Assembly (NCBI RefSeq): GCF_029227915.1
Contig: NC_079886.1
Location: 23,972,501-24,032,500 of the forward strand
Reading direction: 5' to 3'
DNA length: 60,000 bases
Source of the DNA: Hydractinia symbiolongicarpus
Taxonomy: Eukaryota > Cnidaria > Hydrozoa > Anthoathecata > Hydractiniidae
Shown: one piece after another, positions 23,955-34,429 of the stretch
Numbering within the stretch: position 1 is the stretch's first letter
Layout of the letters: every line of letters begins with the position of its first letter
Made by a program: the position numbers and the translations under genes
Notes under the pieces: generated by a model
Seen by the model: only the letters and a program-made list of their open reading frames with translations
The model's database searches: none
Told to the model about the DNA's origin: nothing

Positions 23955-24010
23955 TTACGCTTTCGTGACACAATCAATCTTCGTAACGTTTTTAGCCAAG
24001 TCAAATAACC
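23955..24010 (-). CDS. Candidate alternative terminal exon (secreted isoform) of the C1q/TNF-repeat gene
   Basis: After a pyrimidine-rich acceptor (CTCTTTTCTTGTAG) the frame carried over from the exon ending at 24065 reads GLFDLAKNVTKIDCVTKA and stops at TAA (23957-23955). AATAAA follows at 23941-23936. Used as last exon, it gives a secreted 1312-residue protein without a membrane anchor. A good donor (GTAAGA) overlaps the stop codon, but splicing from it would enter the Ig exon out of frame. It may be a real alternative end or a chance intronic match. Confidence 0.45.
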
Positions 24011-24064
24011 CTACAAGAAAAGAGGTTTAGGTGTGGCTCGATTTTTAGGGCAAATTGTACTCAC

Positions 24065-27000
24065 CTACTAGTGTGGTGCTAAATGTACTTCCACTTTGAA
24101 TTTGAAATCTGTGTGCAGAATTGCTCATGACTTTTAAAGCCAAAACTGCTCCTTTTCGGAAGTAAGCTGTGTGTGCGATTGAAATGGTGAAGACGGAAGA
24201 AGCAAATTTTGAAGCAGATATAACCAATTGGTCGTTCAGAAAAACGCCAAACGAATAAAGCGAACTAAAAAAGAATAAAGAATCAATGATTCTATTTTCT
24301 CACTTTGCAATTTATTTCCAAGTTTTATTTCCACAAAATTTTCCCACCAGAAGGAAAACCGGTGACTTAATTTGATCCCCCTTTTATGTTTTTCTGCGTT
24401 ACTGAACGTAATTTGGTGGCATTTGCTATTTCCAACATTTTCGCGGCTAAACTTTAGTCAAGAGACAGAAAAATGCTAGGCTAAATTTTGTTACTGTGTT
24501 TAGTAACAAGTGGTTCCAGCACCAATATTTCAGACGAAATAATCTAACTCAAGCCCTTTTACTGCCCTTTTACCGCCCTTTACAACCCTTCTACCGCCCT
24601 TTTACCACCCTTAGCTAATACAATACGCTTATTAATAATATCGCCATACCTGCGTCGTGAAGTAAAAATCAAATTAGCTGAAATGAAGAAGACTCCTGAT
24701 AATTTGGTGATAATGACACTATTTCGATGATAGAAATTCTTTTTTGTGCGTTCTTCAAATGCTGTGATTAACATCCATCTGTTTGTACGTTCGCCGTACC
24801 ACTTAGACCGTACAACTTCCATTACAAAGACAGGATACAATGATATATCATCTCCTAAAAATGCTACAGATACTGATGATTTCGGCAAAACTGAAGCCAT
24901 CCCACCGGAGTTGATATAATATGAGACAATTGCAGTTGATTTAAAGATAACCACTCCACTTAGCAGTAATGTAAATACTTCGTTGGTTTTGGAAGAATAA
25001 TTACTTGTGTACAGCTTTCCTCTTCCACTCACATTCATATCTAAACTTATCTCATTAATCGCTGATGATATTACAAAGTTAGCTGTAATAATGTATACAC
25101 CTCTCTTAGCAATGCTGATGTCATCATTGGTTGCCATGGTAGCACCGACTTGCTTCCACTTTGTGATTTTCACATTTTTAGCAGAGTTTACATTTAAGGA
25201 TTTTATTTTTGTGAATCTCTGATTTAATGTGTCAAATAGAGTTGGTAAATGCACATAAGTGAATGATGTTTTGTGACTTATCACTTCTCCTGGTCCAAAT
25301 GTAGTAATACTGGAAATAGCTTTTGCATTTCTTGGTAAAAACAATACGCCAGTTAATGAAAGTTCGCTTGATACTTTGCTTCTAAACATAAAAGGAAATC
25401 ATAAATATCTTGTGGGCACTTAGATTGGGGCTTAAATTATATTAACATCTACAACATCACGCTATGCTATGAAGAAATAATGGTCAGCATGCCATCAATT
25501 TGAGCAACATTTTATCATTTTTTTACTCAAGGAAAATTAATTGTAATCTGTAAGTGCCGGTACTAGATAAGGCAGGGGTGGGTGAGTGGAGGGTATGGAG
25601 TAAACTTCGAAATAAATGCCCAGAACGTCGATCGCTGCCATTATACCCGCATTGTTGTTGGCTTTTGATCACCCTGCGTCAGGATCATTAGTCAGTGTTG
25701 GTTAATATTTTTACTTTTTGACAAACTGTTAAAAATAGCATTGTTAGCCAAAATGTTAGTCAGATTCAAGTACATGGTTAAAAACATTAGAAGCACAATG
25801 TATAAATACATCAATAAATAACTAATTATGTTGGGGCTACTTCGGTGATGGAAAGCAGATAATAGTACTACCTCGCGACTGCAAAACTCTGTATATCTTC
25901 TGTTTCTTCTTTGTCTTCTGAACTAAGGATTATTGTGACGTTACCAAAAGGTATTTTGTAAACAACTTGTAATGAAACCATGTACCAACCGGCTGTTTTT
26001 GCAGTGAGGGTACCATCTTTAGCGTTAAAGCTGTTACTACCAGGTGAAGAAATGAGTTGGTTCCTATACCAAGGCGATAATCGTTTTGTACCTTCACTTA
26101 AATCGATGTTATCCTGCAAGAAAATGCGCACGTTATAATGAGAATGCCTTATTCGTACTAATGTTCAGCAGCGAAATAAAGTTTTTTCGCGCGTGTTAAT
26201 TTTCGCGCAACGAATGCAAATTTAAATTCCCAACAAGTAAACATAAGAAAATAGTAAAATTCAGGGTTATAGACAAAATATAATCTTTCTTGGAAACCTT
26301 TTACGTGTAATTTCTGTACTAAATTTTGCGTAAAAAATGAATTTTACTGCGCGAATGTGCTAAAATTAGAACGCACAATTAGTACAATTTTATTCATACA
26401 ATTTAGTACGAATAAAGTATGTATTTCTCATTACTCCTCCTGTCCCTACAAAAGGTAATTCTTTTAGGCTAACATTTTAATAAGAATAATAATTACTCTT
26501 GGGCCGTATTTTCTTGCGCCTATTGTTAACCTTTTTATTTTCGCTAATAATAAAAAAATTGGAACTTATTATTACTTTCCAATAACAACGGTATAAAGTA
26601 TTAAATGTGAAACTTATCTCGCAATAAAACTTCTAAAAGCTACTGTATAAAATTAAGCTTTGAACGATTATCGTGTCTGGAACTTCGCCCTTTGAATTGG
26701 CAATGAACGAGAATTATCGAGTCACTTCAGCCTTAACCCTTATAGGACGGGTCCTAAAAATATAGGTCAAAATCGGGCAAAAACGCGTCACAGTTGGACC
26801 AGTTTTCTCATGGAATTTATTTGCATGTTTTAGAAAGAGATTATTACCAGGTATGAGCCGCCTAGGTCATGTTGTGTCTACCAAAAATAGATTCTTTTTA
26901 TAAAAACTTAAGGTTTAAAGACAACGTTAAAACAAACTTATTTTTTAGCATTCGACTCCATCGACGGCATACATAAAATTTAGGATAAAACTGGCCTTTA

Positions 27001-30000
27001 CCTTTATATGGTAACCTCCTGCTTCGTATTCCAATGGTTGATTTAGCAAAACAGCTGAAAGAAATGCTACATGTAACTTTTCCTGATGAAAATTATACAG
27101 ATTGCTGCGTTCTATACCATCTGAACTGTAAAGTTTGAATATATACTTGCGGTTCTTCTCACACTTCATGATAAGAAAGCACGAAATTGACGTGATTTTA
27201 AATGGATCAGCTAATTCATCACATGTCTCGAGAAGCTCTAAATGACTTTCATCTTCAACAAATAAACCAATTTGAAAGTGTTTCTGCTTTATATTCTGCT
27301 TCAAATGGATATGAAATATCAGAATGTATAAACCAGTTGTATGAATCATAATTTTTTCATTGGCAACAAGCTCTGGGCTTTTTAAAGACGTGCCGTCAAA
27401 TCTTCCATCTGTAGGATTACCCGTGGACCAGCCGAGTATTCTTGCCCATTTATCTTTTGTGTTTATGTTAAAACTAACAGATCGATGTGCTACAAAGCCA
27501 TTCGCAAATTGCAGAGAACTTAACAAAACAACAGAGAAACTAGTAGCCTTATCGATTGTCCAATCATAATCTGTACGAGAAAATATTTTTAAGATCAACT
27601 CATCTGAACTTTGAAGTTTCATCGGTGCTGTTATACAAAAACTCATTGATGCTTTCCGATCAGCAGCCGCATGATTTATTTTTTCCAATCTCTTTGATAA
27701 TAAAACAGAGTTTGGATGATTTTTGTAATAAAGTACAACAGTGAAGAAGGAATCGTCCGCCATTGCGTTTGCATTGCGAATGACCACATTAACTGACACA
27801 AGATATATACCTGCCATTGGAGCGGTGAAGACACCTGTTTTGAAATTAAAATTCTTTCCTGTGTTATAATAAAATTTTCTGGAAAGTTTTACTCGACTTG
27901 GATCGTAATAACCGTCCGCTGTAGAATATCCAGCTGATTTCTTTAGATCTTGTTGTAAATTGCTTTGAAATCCAATAACATTTGAAATATAACCTAGATA
28001 CATTAATGATACGCTGCATTTGGCTTGAAATTCAAAACTAACTGGTACTCGAAGATAAAATCCAAATGGTTGATCAGTATCGATACGGATTGAACTTGCC
28101 AACTTAAGGGTAAATATTTGATTTATTGAGGTCTCTGTTGCAGATAGCGCTTCTTTCTTTTTGATGCTGTTGTCCTTATCAAAAATCATAGCTAGAGACA
28201 ATCGGTTTTGTTTATACCCCAAAACTGTGACATAAAATGACATAAAATAAATCCCACTTTGCATAACCTTTATGACACCATTTTTAAAGTTTACCTGCCT
28301 CTCATTGTTTATCTTACAACTTTTCAAAATATTCCACGACAACGATTCACCTTGAAACTTGTGTATTTTTGCAACATTATGTTCAACATTAGATTTAACA
28401 TATACGAGACTAATGCTGGAATTTTTAACTAGAATCCACGTCTCACTTGTTGGGAAATAGATATTAAATATAAGGAAATCGTGAGCTTTTACGACCATCA
28501 GAGAAGATATAGTAATCATGGCACGATAAATAGACAAGCCTGATGATGTTGATTGGACATGTGGTGTATCCTTAAGTCCAAATTGTGGCCTTCCGTTGCG
28601 TGTGATCATTACCTTTAAACCAGTCGAATTTAATGGAGCTTTGAAGTAAAATATACCAGTGACTAAAATAGTACCATCTGTCTTTATCAACAAATGATCC
28701 GACTGAATTTCATGACCTTCACTAATGTATCCCCCGGGAGAGTTCTTTTCAAAGACATTTAGTTGCATTAGCGTCCATCCCTGTGTGTGAAGGTAAGAGG
28801 AGAACTTTTCTGATTGCAATGAGTAACTTTGTTTTGAAGTTAGATATGTGAGTGAATATGTTGAATGTTTCAAAATGTCGGTGTAGAAACAAGAGGATAA
28901 GATTTGTAACCAAACGCGTCTCCCTTTTTGCAAATAAAACGACCTTGCAAAATTGATAGTGAATATTTTATGTGCGCTGAATGTTGCTTTTGTTGCCATA
29001 ACAATAGAGTTTGTTAATTTGTCGATGTACATATACACGTGGTGTGTGCATTTCTCTATGAATCTATTTCGCATCATAAAATTACCCGAGACATAATATA
29101 AACCATTTGATTCTGTCACTAGGTAGCCTTCTGAAATCGTAAATAAGTTTGTATCAATAAAGTTACCAAATGATTTCAAGCTGGTCCATTTTAATCTAGA
29201 GATAGCTTTTTTGATTGCAACATCGTGAAGTAACCTTAAGGAAAATCCTTGATGATTTAAAACAGATGACAGTAATACCAAAGAAATCCTGCTTGATTTT
29301 TTTAACACATGTCCTGAGCTGTTTGATATCAAATATACCACAATAGAAGCACCACTGCTGCATTTTAATAAACCATGTACTTGAATGGTAGTTGTACCAG
29401 GAATGTCATCGTATATAGATTGTAAACTGCTGTCGGAAATCAACTCATTGTTTACATTCACCGCTAATGTTATCTTATCATCTGTCTTGACTTCAGTTAT
29501 AACAGAAGTGGAGACGTGATATACACCTCCTGTTGAAATATGGAATCCACCATCAATCCCTAAAAGAAAAATCAAAGGTGAAGTGAAGGTATTGTTAATA
29601 TGTGGCAATTATCGTTGATGTAAACGACATACGTTGAAGATATTATCACGTGATATAGTCTGAGCATTATTTTATCAGGAGCTTTTAAATTAAGCAGCCA
29701 TATATCTATATAAATGAAATCATATACATAGAAACATATACTGAAGTTTTATTTTACCTGAGTTTTGTATGGTCTTAAAGTTTTTTAGCCTGTTTACCCT
29801 AGATAAAGTTTGATCTTCTTTTAGCATACCAATATAAATGACATCGCTGCTTCCTGGAAGAAAGTGTAATACAATAAGTGCAGAAATACATTTTTTAAAA
29901 GAACTCTGCAAAAAATATACTCTGAGTGTTAAATGAATATAACATCGAAAACACAAAAACAGGTGCTTCTATGCCAAACACACACTTCAGAAAGAAAACA

Positions 30001-30742
30001 AATTCATATCGCTTGGAATCTTATATGAGTATCCGTGACTGTCCTTTTTGTTATGTTGTATGATGCTTCTAAATTCACGTGTTTTGAATAGACTAAAATG
30101 TGATCCAGCCCGAGTTTTCATTAAAAATTTTTTTTCAAAATTATCTGTTTATTTGCTACATCAAATATTTGGCAAAACTATATATAAAGCAAATAAAACT
30201 GTTAGCATTAGTGATACAGAAAAGATTCTTATGGAAAAAATGCTGAAAACAAATAGAATGTATTATACAGTACCAACTGGTGTATCAGATTCTTTGACAA
30301 GCAGTGCTGATAATATAGTTGAGCATTGAATGAAAACTGATCACGCATATTCTGCATTGTCATAGTAGCAACTCTTATAAAAATGAATGAACACTTTTTT
30401 CAGTAAGACTGCATAACATTGTAAATCTGAATGAACACTTTTTTCAGTACTACACAACTTTATAAATCTTGCAGAGTTCACTGAAAAACCCACGAAAATC
30501 GTCGAACGTCAAATAAGTCTAATTGTTATAAAGTACAAAAAGCTGTAAAAATTACCTATGTGATATCAGAATTTCTTCAGAATAATGAAGAATTTTATCT
30601 CTGTGTGTACAAGCCTCAAGTGGCAACCAATATTTGATTTTTAAAAGAAGAAGAAGAAGATTAAAATAAACTAGATATCATTTTTACCTTCGACTCGTTG
30701 GAAATCATACAAAACTGAGATCACAATAAACCATAAAATCAT
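24065..30742 (-). CDS. Secreted/ectodomain protein with nine tandem C1q/TNF-like repeats
   Basis: Six minus-strand exons, all GT-AG with matching phases: 30742-30688, 29853-29758, 29559-27002, 26113-25872, 25381-24650 and 24264-24065. Exon 1 is a signal peptide (MILWFIVISVLYDFQRVE). The rest is nine repeats of about 132-159 residues. Each has a core like GIYLVSVNVVI and ends in a strand like SVVLLSSL, the pattern of C1q/TNF jelly-roll folds. Core positions are near residues 63, 202, 346, 486, 634, 793, 945, 1077 and 1213. Repeat five is closest to a textbook C1q domain (FNFKTGVFTAPMAGIYLVSV). Exon 3 alone (2558 nt) encodes about six repeats without an intron, whereas repeats 7-9 are split over exons 4-6. 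Such domains usually trimerise and bind ligands outside the cell. No collagen stalk is present. The exon at 24065 ends in phase 1 and can join either the terminal exon at 24010 or the Ig exon at 16568. The repeats are highly diverged from one another. Fold assignment is by pattern only. Confidence 0.85.
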
Positions 30743-31515
30743 TCTTAAAATTCTTCTTCTTCTTCACATATTAGCATTATCTCAACGTGTGCATTTCTTT
30801 TTAAAAACCATCATTAAATTTTACGTTCATAAATCTTCCGTCAAGAAGTGGCTGAATGACACTGCTTTGTTTGTTAGTCAGTGGCCACAAACATTACATT
30901 CAAGAACATTTTCTGCTTCATGTTATTTCTCAATCTTTTCTATCCTTTAACGTTGATTTATAAAGTCTTTATGAACGACGCGTGTATGCAGATTTTTCAA
31001 TGTAACTCATAGATTCCTTATTGATCCATTTACCAATGTTTTAAATGATGTATGATGATACACTTTAATTCAGTAGTTATATTCATTCTTTAGCTATATT
31101 AAACAGAAACATGTATTCTATGAAAGATAAATTTAGTGTGAAGTTCTTCCTGTTCCTTTTAGCTCTGTAAAGTAAATTCAGTTATATTTTCTGTCTTCTT
31201 CTCCTTTTTTTTCTTTTTCTTCTTCTTCTATTTCTTCTCTTTCTTCGTCTTTTTTCTTTTCTTTTTTCTTCTTCTTCTTTCTTCTTTTTAAACATCAAAT
31301 AATGCGCAATAGCTTAAGAGTCAGTATATTTCAATCTTCTAACATAACAGCACTCGATTAATGCAAGCGTGAAGTTTTTAAAAGTGAGAATTTCTTCACT
31401 TTCACTAGCAGTGAGAGTTATTTCAAAAGAGGGCAGGATTTTCATTCAGTAAAAGCTGTGACAGAAAAATGTATAATATTAGAAGTGTAACATTACAACA
31501 CGTGCAAAAACCATA
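30743..31515. repeat. Upstream flank with short GAA/TTC clusters
   Basis: Holds the presumed promoter of the C1q/TNF-repeat gene. A (TTC)5 tract lies at 30751-30765, only about 10 bp upstream of its ATG, and a longer imperfect TTC/TTTC tract at 31195-31290. A (GAA)5 tract lies at 30646-30661 in intron 1. These are lesser relatives of the large tract that follows. No other gene seen. Confidence 0.6.
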
Positions 31516-32139
31516 TCTTCTTCTTCTTCTTCTTCTTCTTCTTCTTCTTCTTCTTCTTCTTCTTCTTCTTCTTCTTCTTCTTCTTCTTCTTCTTCTTCTT
31601 CTTCTTCTTCTTCTTCTTCTTCTTTTCTTCTTCTTCTTCTTCTTCTTCTTCTTCTTCTTCTTCTTCTTCTTCTTCTTCTTCTTCTTCTTCTTCTTCTTCT
31701 TCTTCTTCTTCTTCTTCTTCTTCTTCTTCTTCTTCTTCTTCTTCTTCTTCTTCTTCTTCTTCTTCTTCTTCTTCTTCTTCTTCTTCTTCTTCTTCTTCTT
31801 CTTCTTCTTCTTCTTCTTCTTCTTCTTCTTCTTCTTCTTCTTCTTCTTCTTCTTCTTCTTCTTCTTCTTCTTCTTCTTCTTCTTCTTCTTCTTCTTCTTC
31901 TTCTTCTTCTTCTTCTTCTTCTTCTTCTTCTTCTTCTTCTTCTTCTTCTTCTTCTTCTTCTTCTTCTTCTTCTTCTTCTTCTTCTTCTTCTTCTTCTTCT
32001 TCTTCTTCTTCTTCTTCTTCTTCTTCTTCTTCTTCTTCTTCTTCTTCTTCTTCTTCTTCTTCTTCTTCTTCTTCTTCTTCTTCTTCTTCTTCTTCTTCTT
32101 CTTCTTCTTCTTCTTCTTCTTCTTCTTCTTCTTCTTCTT
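31516..32139. repeat. Giant TTC/GAA microsatellite (about 208 units)
   Basis: 624 bp of almost pure TTC (GAA on the other strand) with a single one-base phase change near 31621-31626. Long open frames of Leu/Phe/Ser-type or Lys/Arg/Glu-type codons across it are artefacts of the repeat. Long GAA/TTC tracts are known to form triplex DNA and to silence nearby genes. It lies about 770 bp upstream of the C1q/TNF-repeat gene's ATG. Confidence 0.97.
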
Positions 32140-32864
32140 TTGGTTTCTCGTTTCCCCAGTAAATACAATTTTTGCGATTCTATAAACAAACAAATAAACG
32201 ATTGCGATTCAATAAACAAATTTTATTGAATCGCAACATCAACTAAAAAGATAAAATAAAAATTTAAAAAATTTATTCTTTAAAATTTTTTTAAAGTTGA
32301 TTAGAAGTGACTTAAGCTTAAATGGAATTAGTTATATGCGCAGTCTAAAACAAGAGACCGAAAATGAACCCTCTTCGCATCCTGAATTCTGATATCGAAA
32401 GAAACCCGTCCGGTATTATGAACAAAGATGAAGATGAAGTTATAGATGGGGAATTCTAGTGCCTGTTGGAAAAAAAATTACGATTATGACGACACGAATG
32501 CTGTTTTCATATCCCCAGCAAAAATTTTAAATTTTTACAAACGACACCTCCTTCTAATAAGCGTCTCTTGCAATAGGCGCCGGCTAAATTTTGGGAAACC
32601 TTAATACGCGCCCGTGAGCTTTATAGAAAATATTTTATTTTTAACGGATTTATGACTTAGAATATTTGGCTATATTTAAACTCTTAAGCCGTACTATTTT
32701 TATCGATATTGTTGACACGTTAGAAAATTAAATGTTGCTTAGCAAATCTATGAATATGTAGAAGTTCCAATTGGCAGCTTCGCAGTTTCGTATTATTGGC
32801 GAGTTAATGCTCGGTACCAACATCGAAATGCAAAAAAGTTAAAGAAAGTGGTTCGGGTATCTTA

Positions 32865-33180
32865 CCCTATATCAAGATGATGACTTTAACATCTACATTA
32901 AAGTCTAGATTTAAACATCATCCTTTACATCTAGAAAGTGGTTTAAATATCGTGTCCTTTAACAAGATGATGGTTTGAACATCGTGTTTATATGAGGATA
33001 ATGGTTTGAACATTGTTCTCTACTTCAAGATGGTGATTTGAACATCGTGTTCTACATCAAGATGGTGATTTGAACATCGTGTTCTACATCAAGATGGTGG
33101 TTTGAACATCGTTTTCTACATCAAAGTGTTGGTTCAAACGTCATGCCTTACATCAAGATGGTGGTTTGAACATCGGGTTT
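32865..33180. repeat. Minisatellite, about 35-bp unit, about 9 copies
   Basis: The unit is close to ACATCAAGATGGTGGTTTGA followed by ACATCGTGTTCT. The three central copies (33030-33115) are nearly identical and the outer copies diverge progressively. A detached weak relative lies at 33370-33430. Not coding in any stable frame. Confidence 0.85.
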
Positions 33181-33911
33181 GCTTATATAAAAAGAAATGT
33201 GCAGGCTAGCATATCATAAACACTTTATTTATGAGGCTTGTTATCATTCTTAAAAATATTATCCAGGCGACCTGATGTTGCACGCCGGGTTTACAGCCAC
33301 CGGTAAATTGTACTATGGACTTCGTGTGTGTCCTTTTTAAGTTTTCACTAAATGGCCAAATACAATTAAGACGATGAATTGGACATCGCGTTTTACATCA
33401 GGGTGGTTTGGGCATCATGTGTTACGTCAAGGTCCATTGAATCAAGGAAAAAGATATTAAATATACGAGTAAATTTAGTACGGGTAAAGCCTCTTTGAAA
33501 TAAGTTTTTAGAATTTTGGGGTAAAACTTGGAATATGAACAAACATGAAATACTCTTTACCCAAAGCAATGTTTTTCGTGCTGTTCCTTAAATTACACAT
33601 TACATCAACCACGAGAAAAATACCTATTTTGTTTACTTGACGACTGTGTTTGTTGTTATTAGCAACGGGATACAGGCATGTAAACTTCAAGACGATTAAG
33701 ATGTAAAACTAAAACAAACTTAATCTGATTTTACGAGAAACAAATTTCATTTCCATGTGAGACTATCATGTTATTGTACTCAGTTCAAAAGACATTTTTA
33801 ACGAAGCCATGGTAATGAGGTATAAATTAGTAAAAAAAAAGATAAACATTAAAATCGCAGTCTGAGTCACATAAAGAAAGAGCTTAATAACAATATTTTA
33901 TATTGTGCAGT

Positions 33912-33988
33912 CATCCTCGTCCCCAGCGTCTCTTGGTCCCGAGCTGTTTTTACTGATCAGAAGGAGAAATGCTCTGGGATCGAGGTTG
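33912..33988. repeat. Palindromic MITE-like unit
   Basis: CATCCTCGTCCCCAGCGTCT on the left is inverted as CTCTGGGATCGAGGTTG on the right. Same family as 6683-6768 and 34328-34429. Confidence 0.55.
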
Positions 33989-34327
33989 TTGGACAATCTC
34001 TCTTTTAGATAAAAACTAGCCTGAGCCTGAATTTGTTCTTATTTTGTTCTTATTTTTCGGCAAATCTGAGGCTTATAAATTTCTTAAAAAATTGTTCTTA
34101 TAAAGAAAGCGCGCTGTTGAAAGTGAATGTGATTTAGCTTGATATGCATTATAATCTTGATTAGGTTATAAAACACGAAAACGAGGCTGCAACGTAACTT
34201 GTAAACCAGAAATCCTGTTAAATGGGTCTTAACTCTAGACTTTTTGTGGTCCCATAACTTAAGAATACTATACACGCACGTAAAAACTCATAATTGGATT
34301 TAAATCACAATAAAGATCATATCTATG

Positions 34328-34429
34328 CAACCTCGTTTTAAGTGGCTTTTGCCTTTTTTGACATTGAGGCCGGCGTGAAGCAAACGCTAGCAGCTTTGAC
34401 ATAGGCAGCAAACCCTGGGAACGAGGTTG
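34328..34429. repeat. Palindromic MITE-like unit
   Basis: GCAACCTCGTTTTAAG at the left end and AAACCCTGGGAACGAGGTTGC at the right end are inverted relatives. Third member of the family, about 340 bp from the one at 33912. Confidence 0.55.

Noticed and set aside
27360-27744. Plus-strand ORFs opposite the C1q/TNF-repeat exon
   Set aside because: They are antisense shadows of the 2558-nt coding exon on the minus strand.
31423-32219. Three long open frames (238-256 residues) across the TTC/GAA tract
   Set aside because: They are poly-Leu/Phe, poly-Lys and poly-Arg/Glu translations of the microsatellite, with no unique coding sequence.
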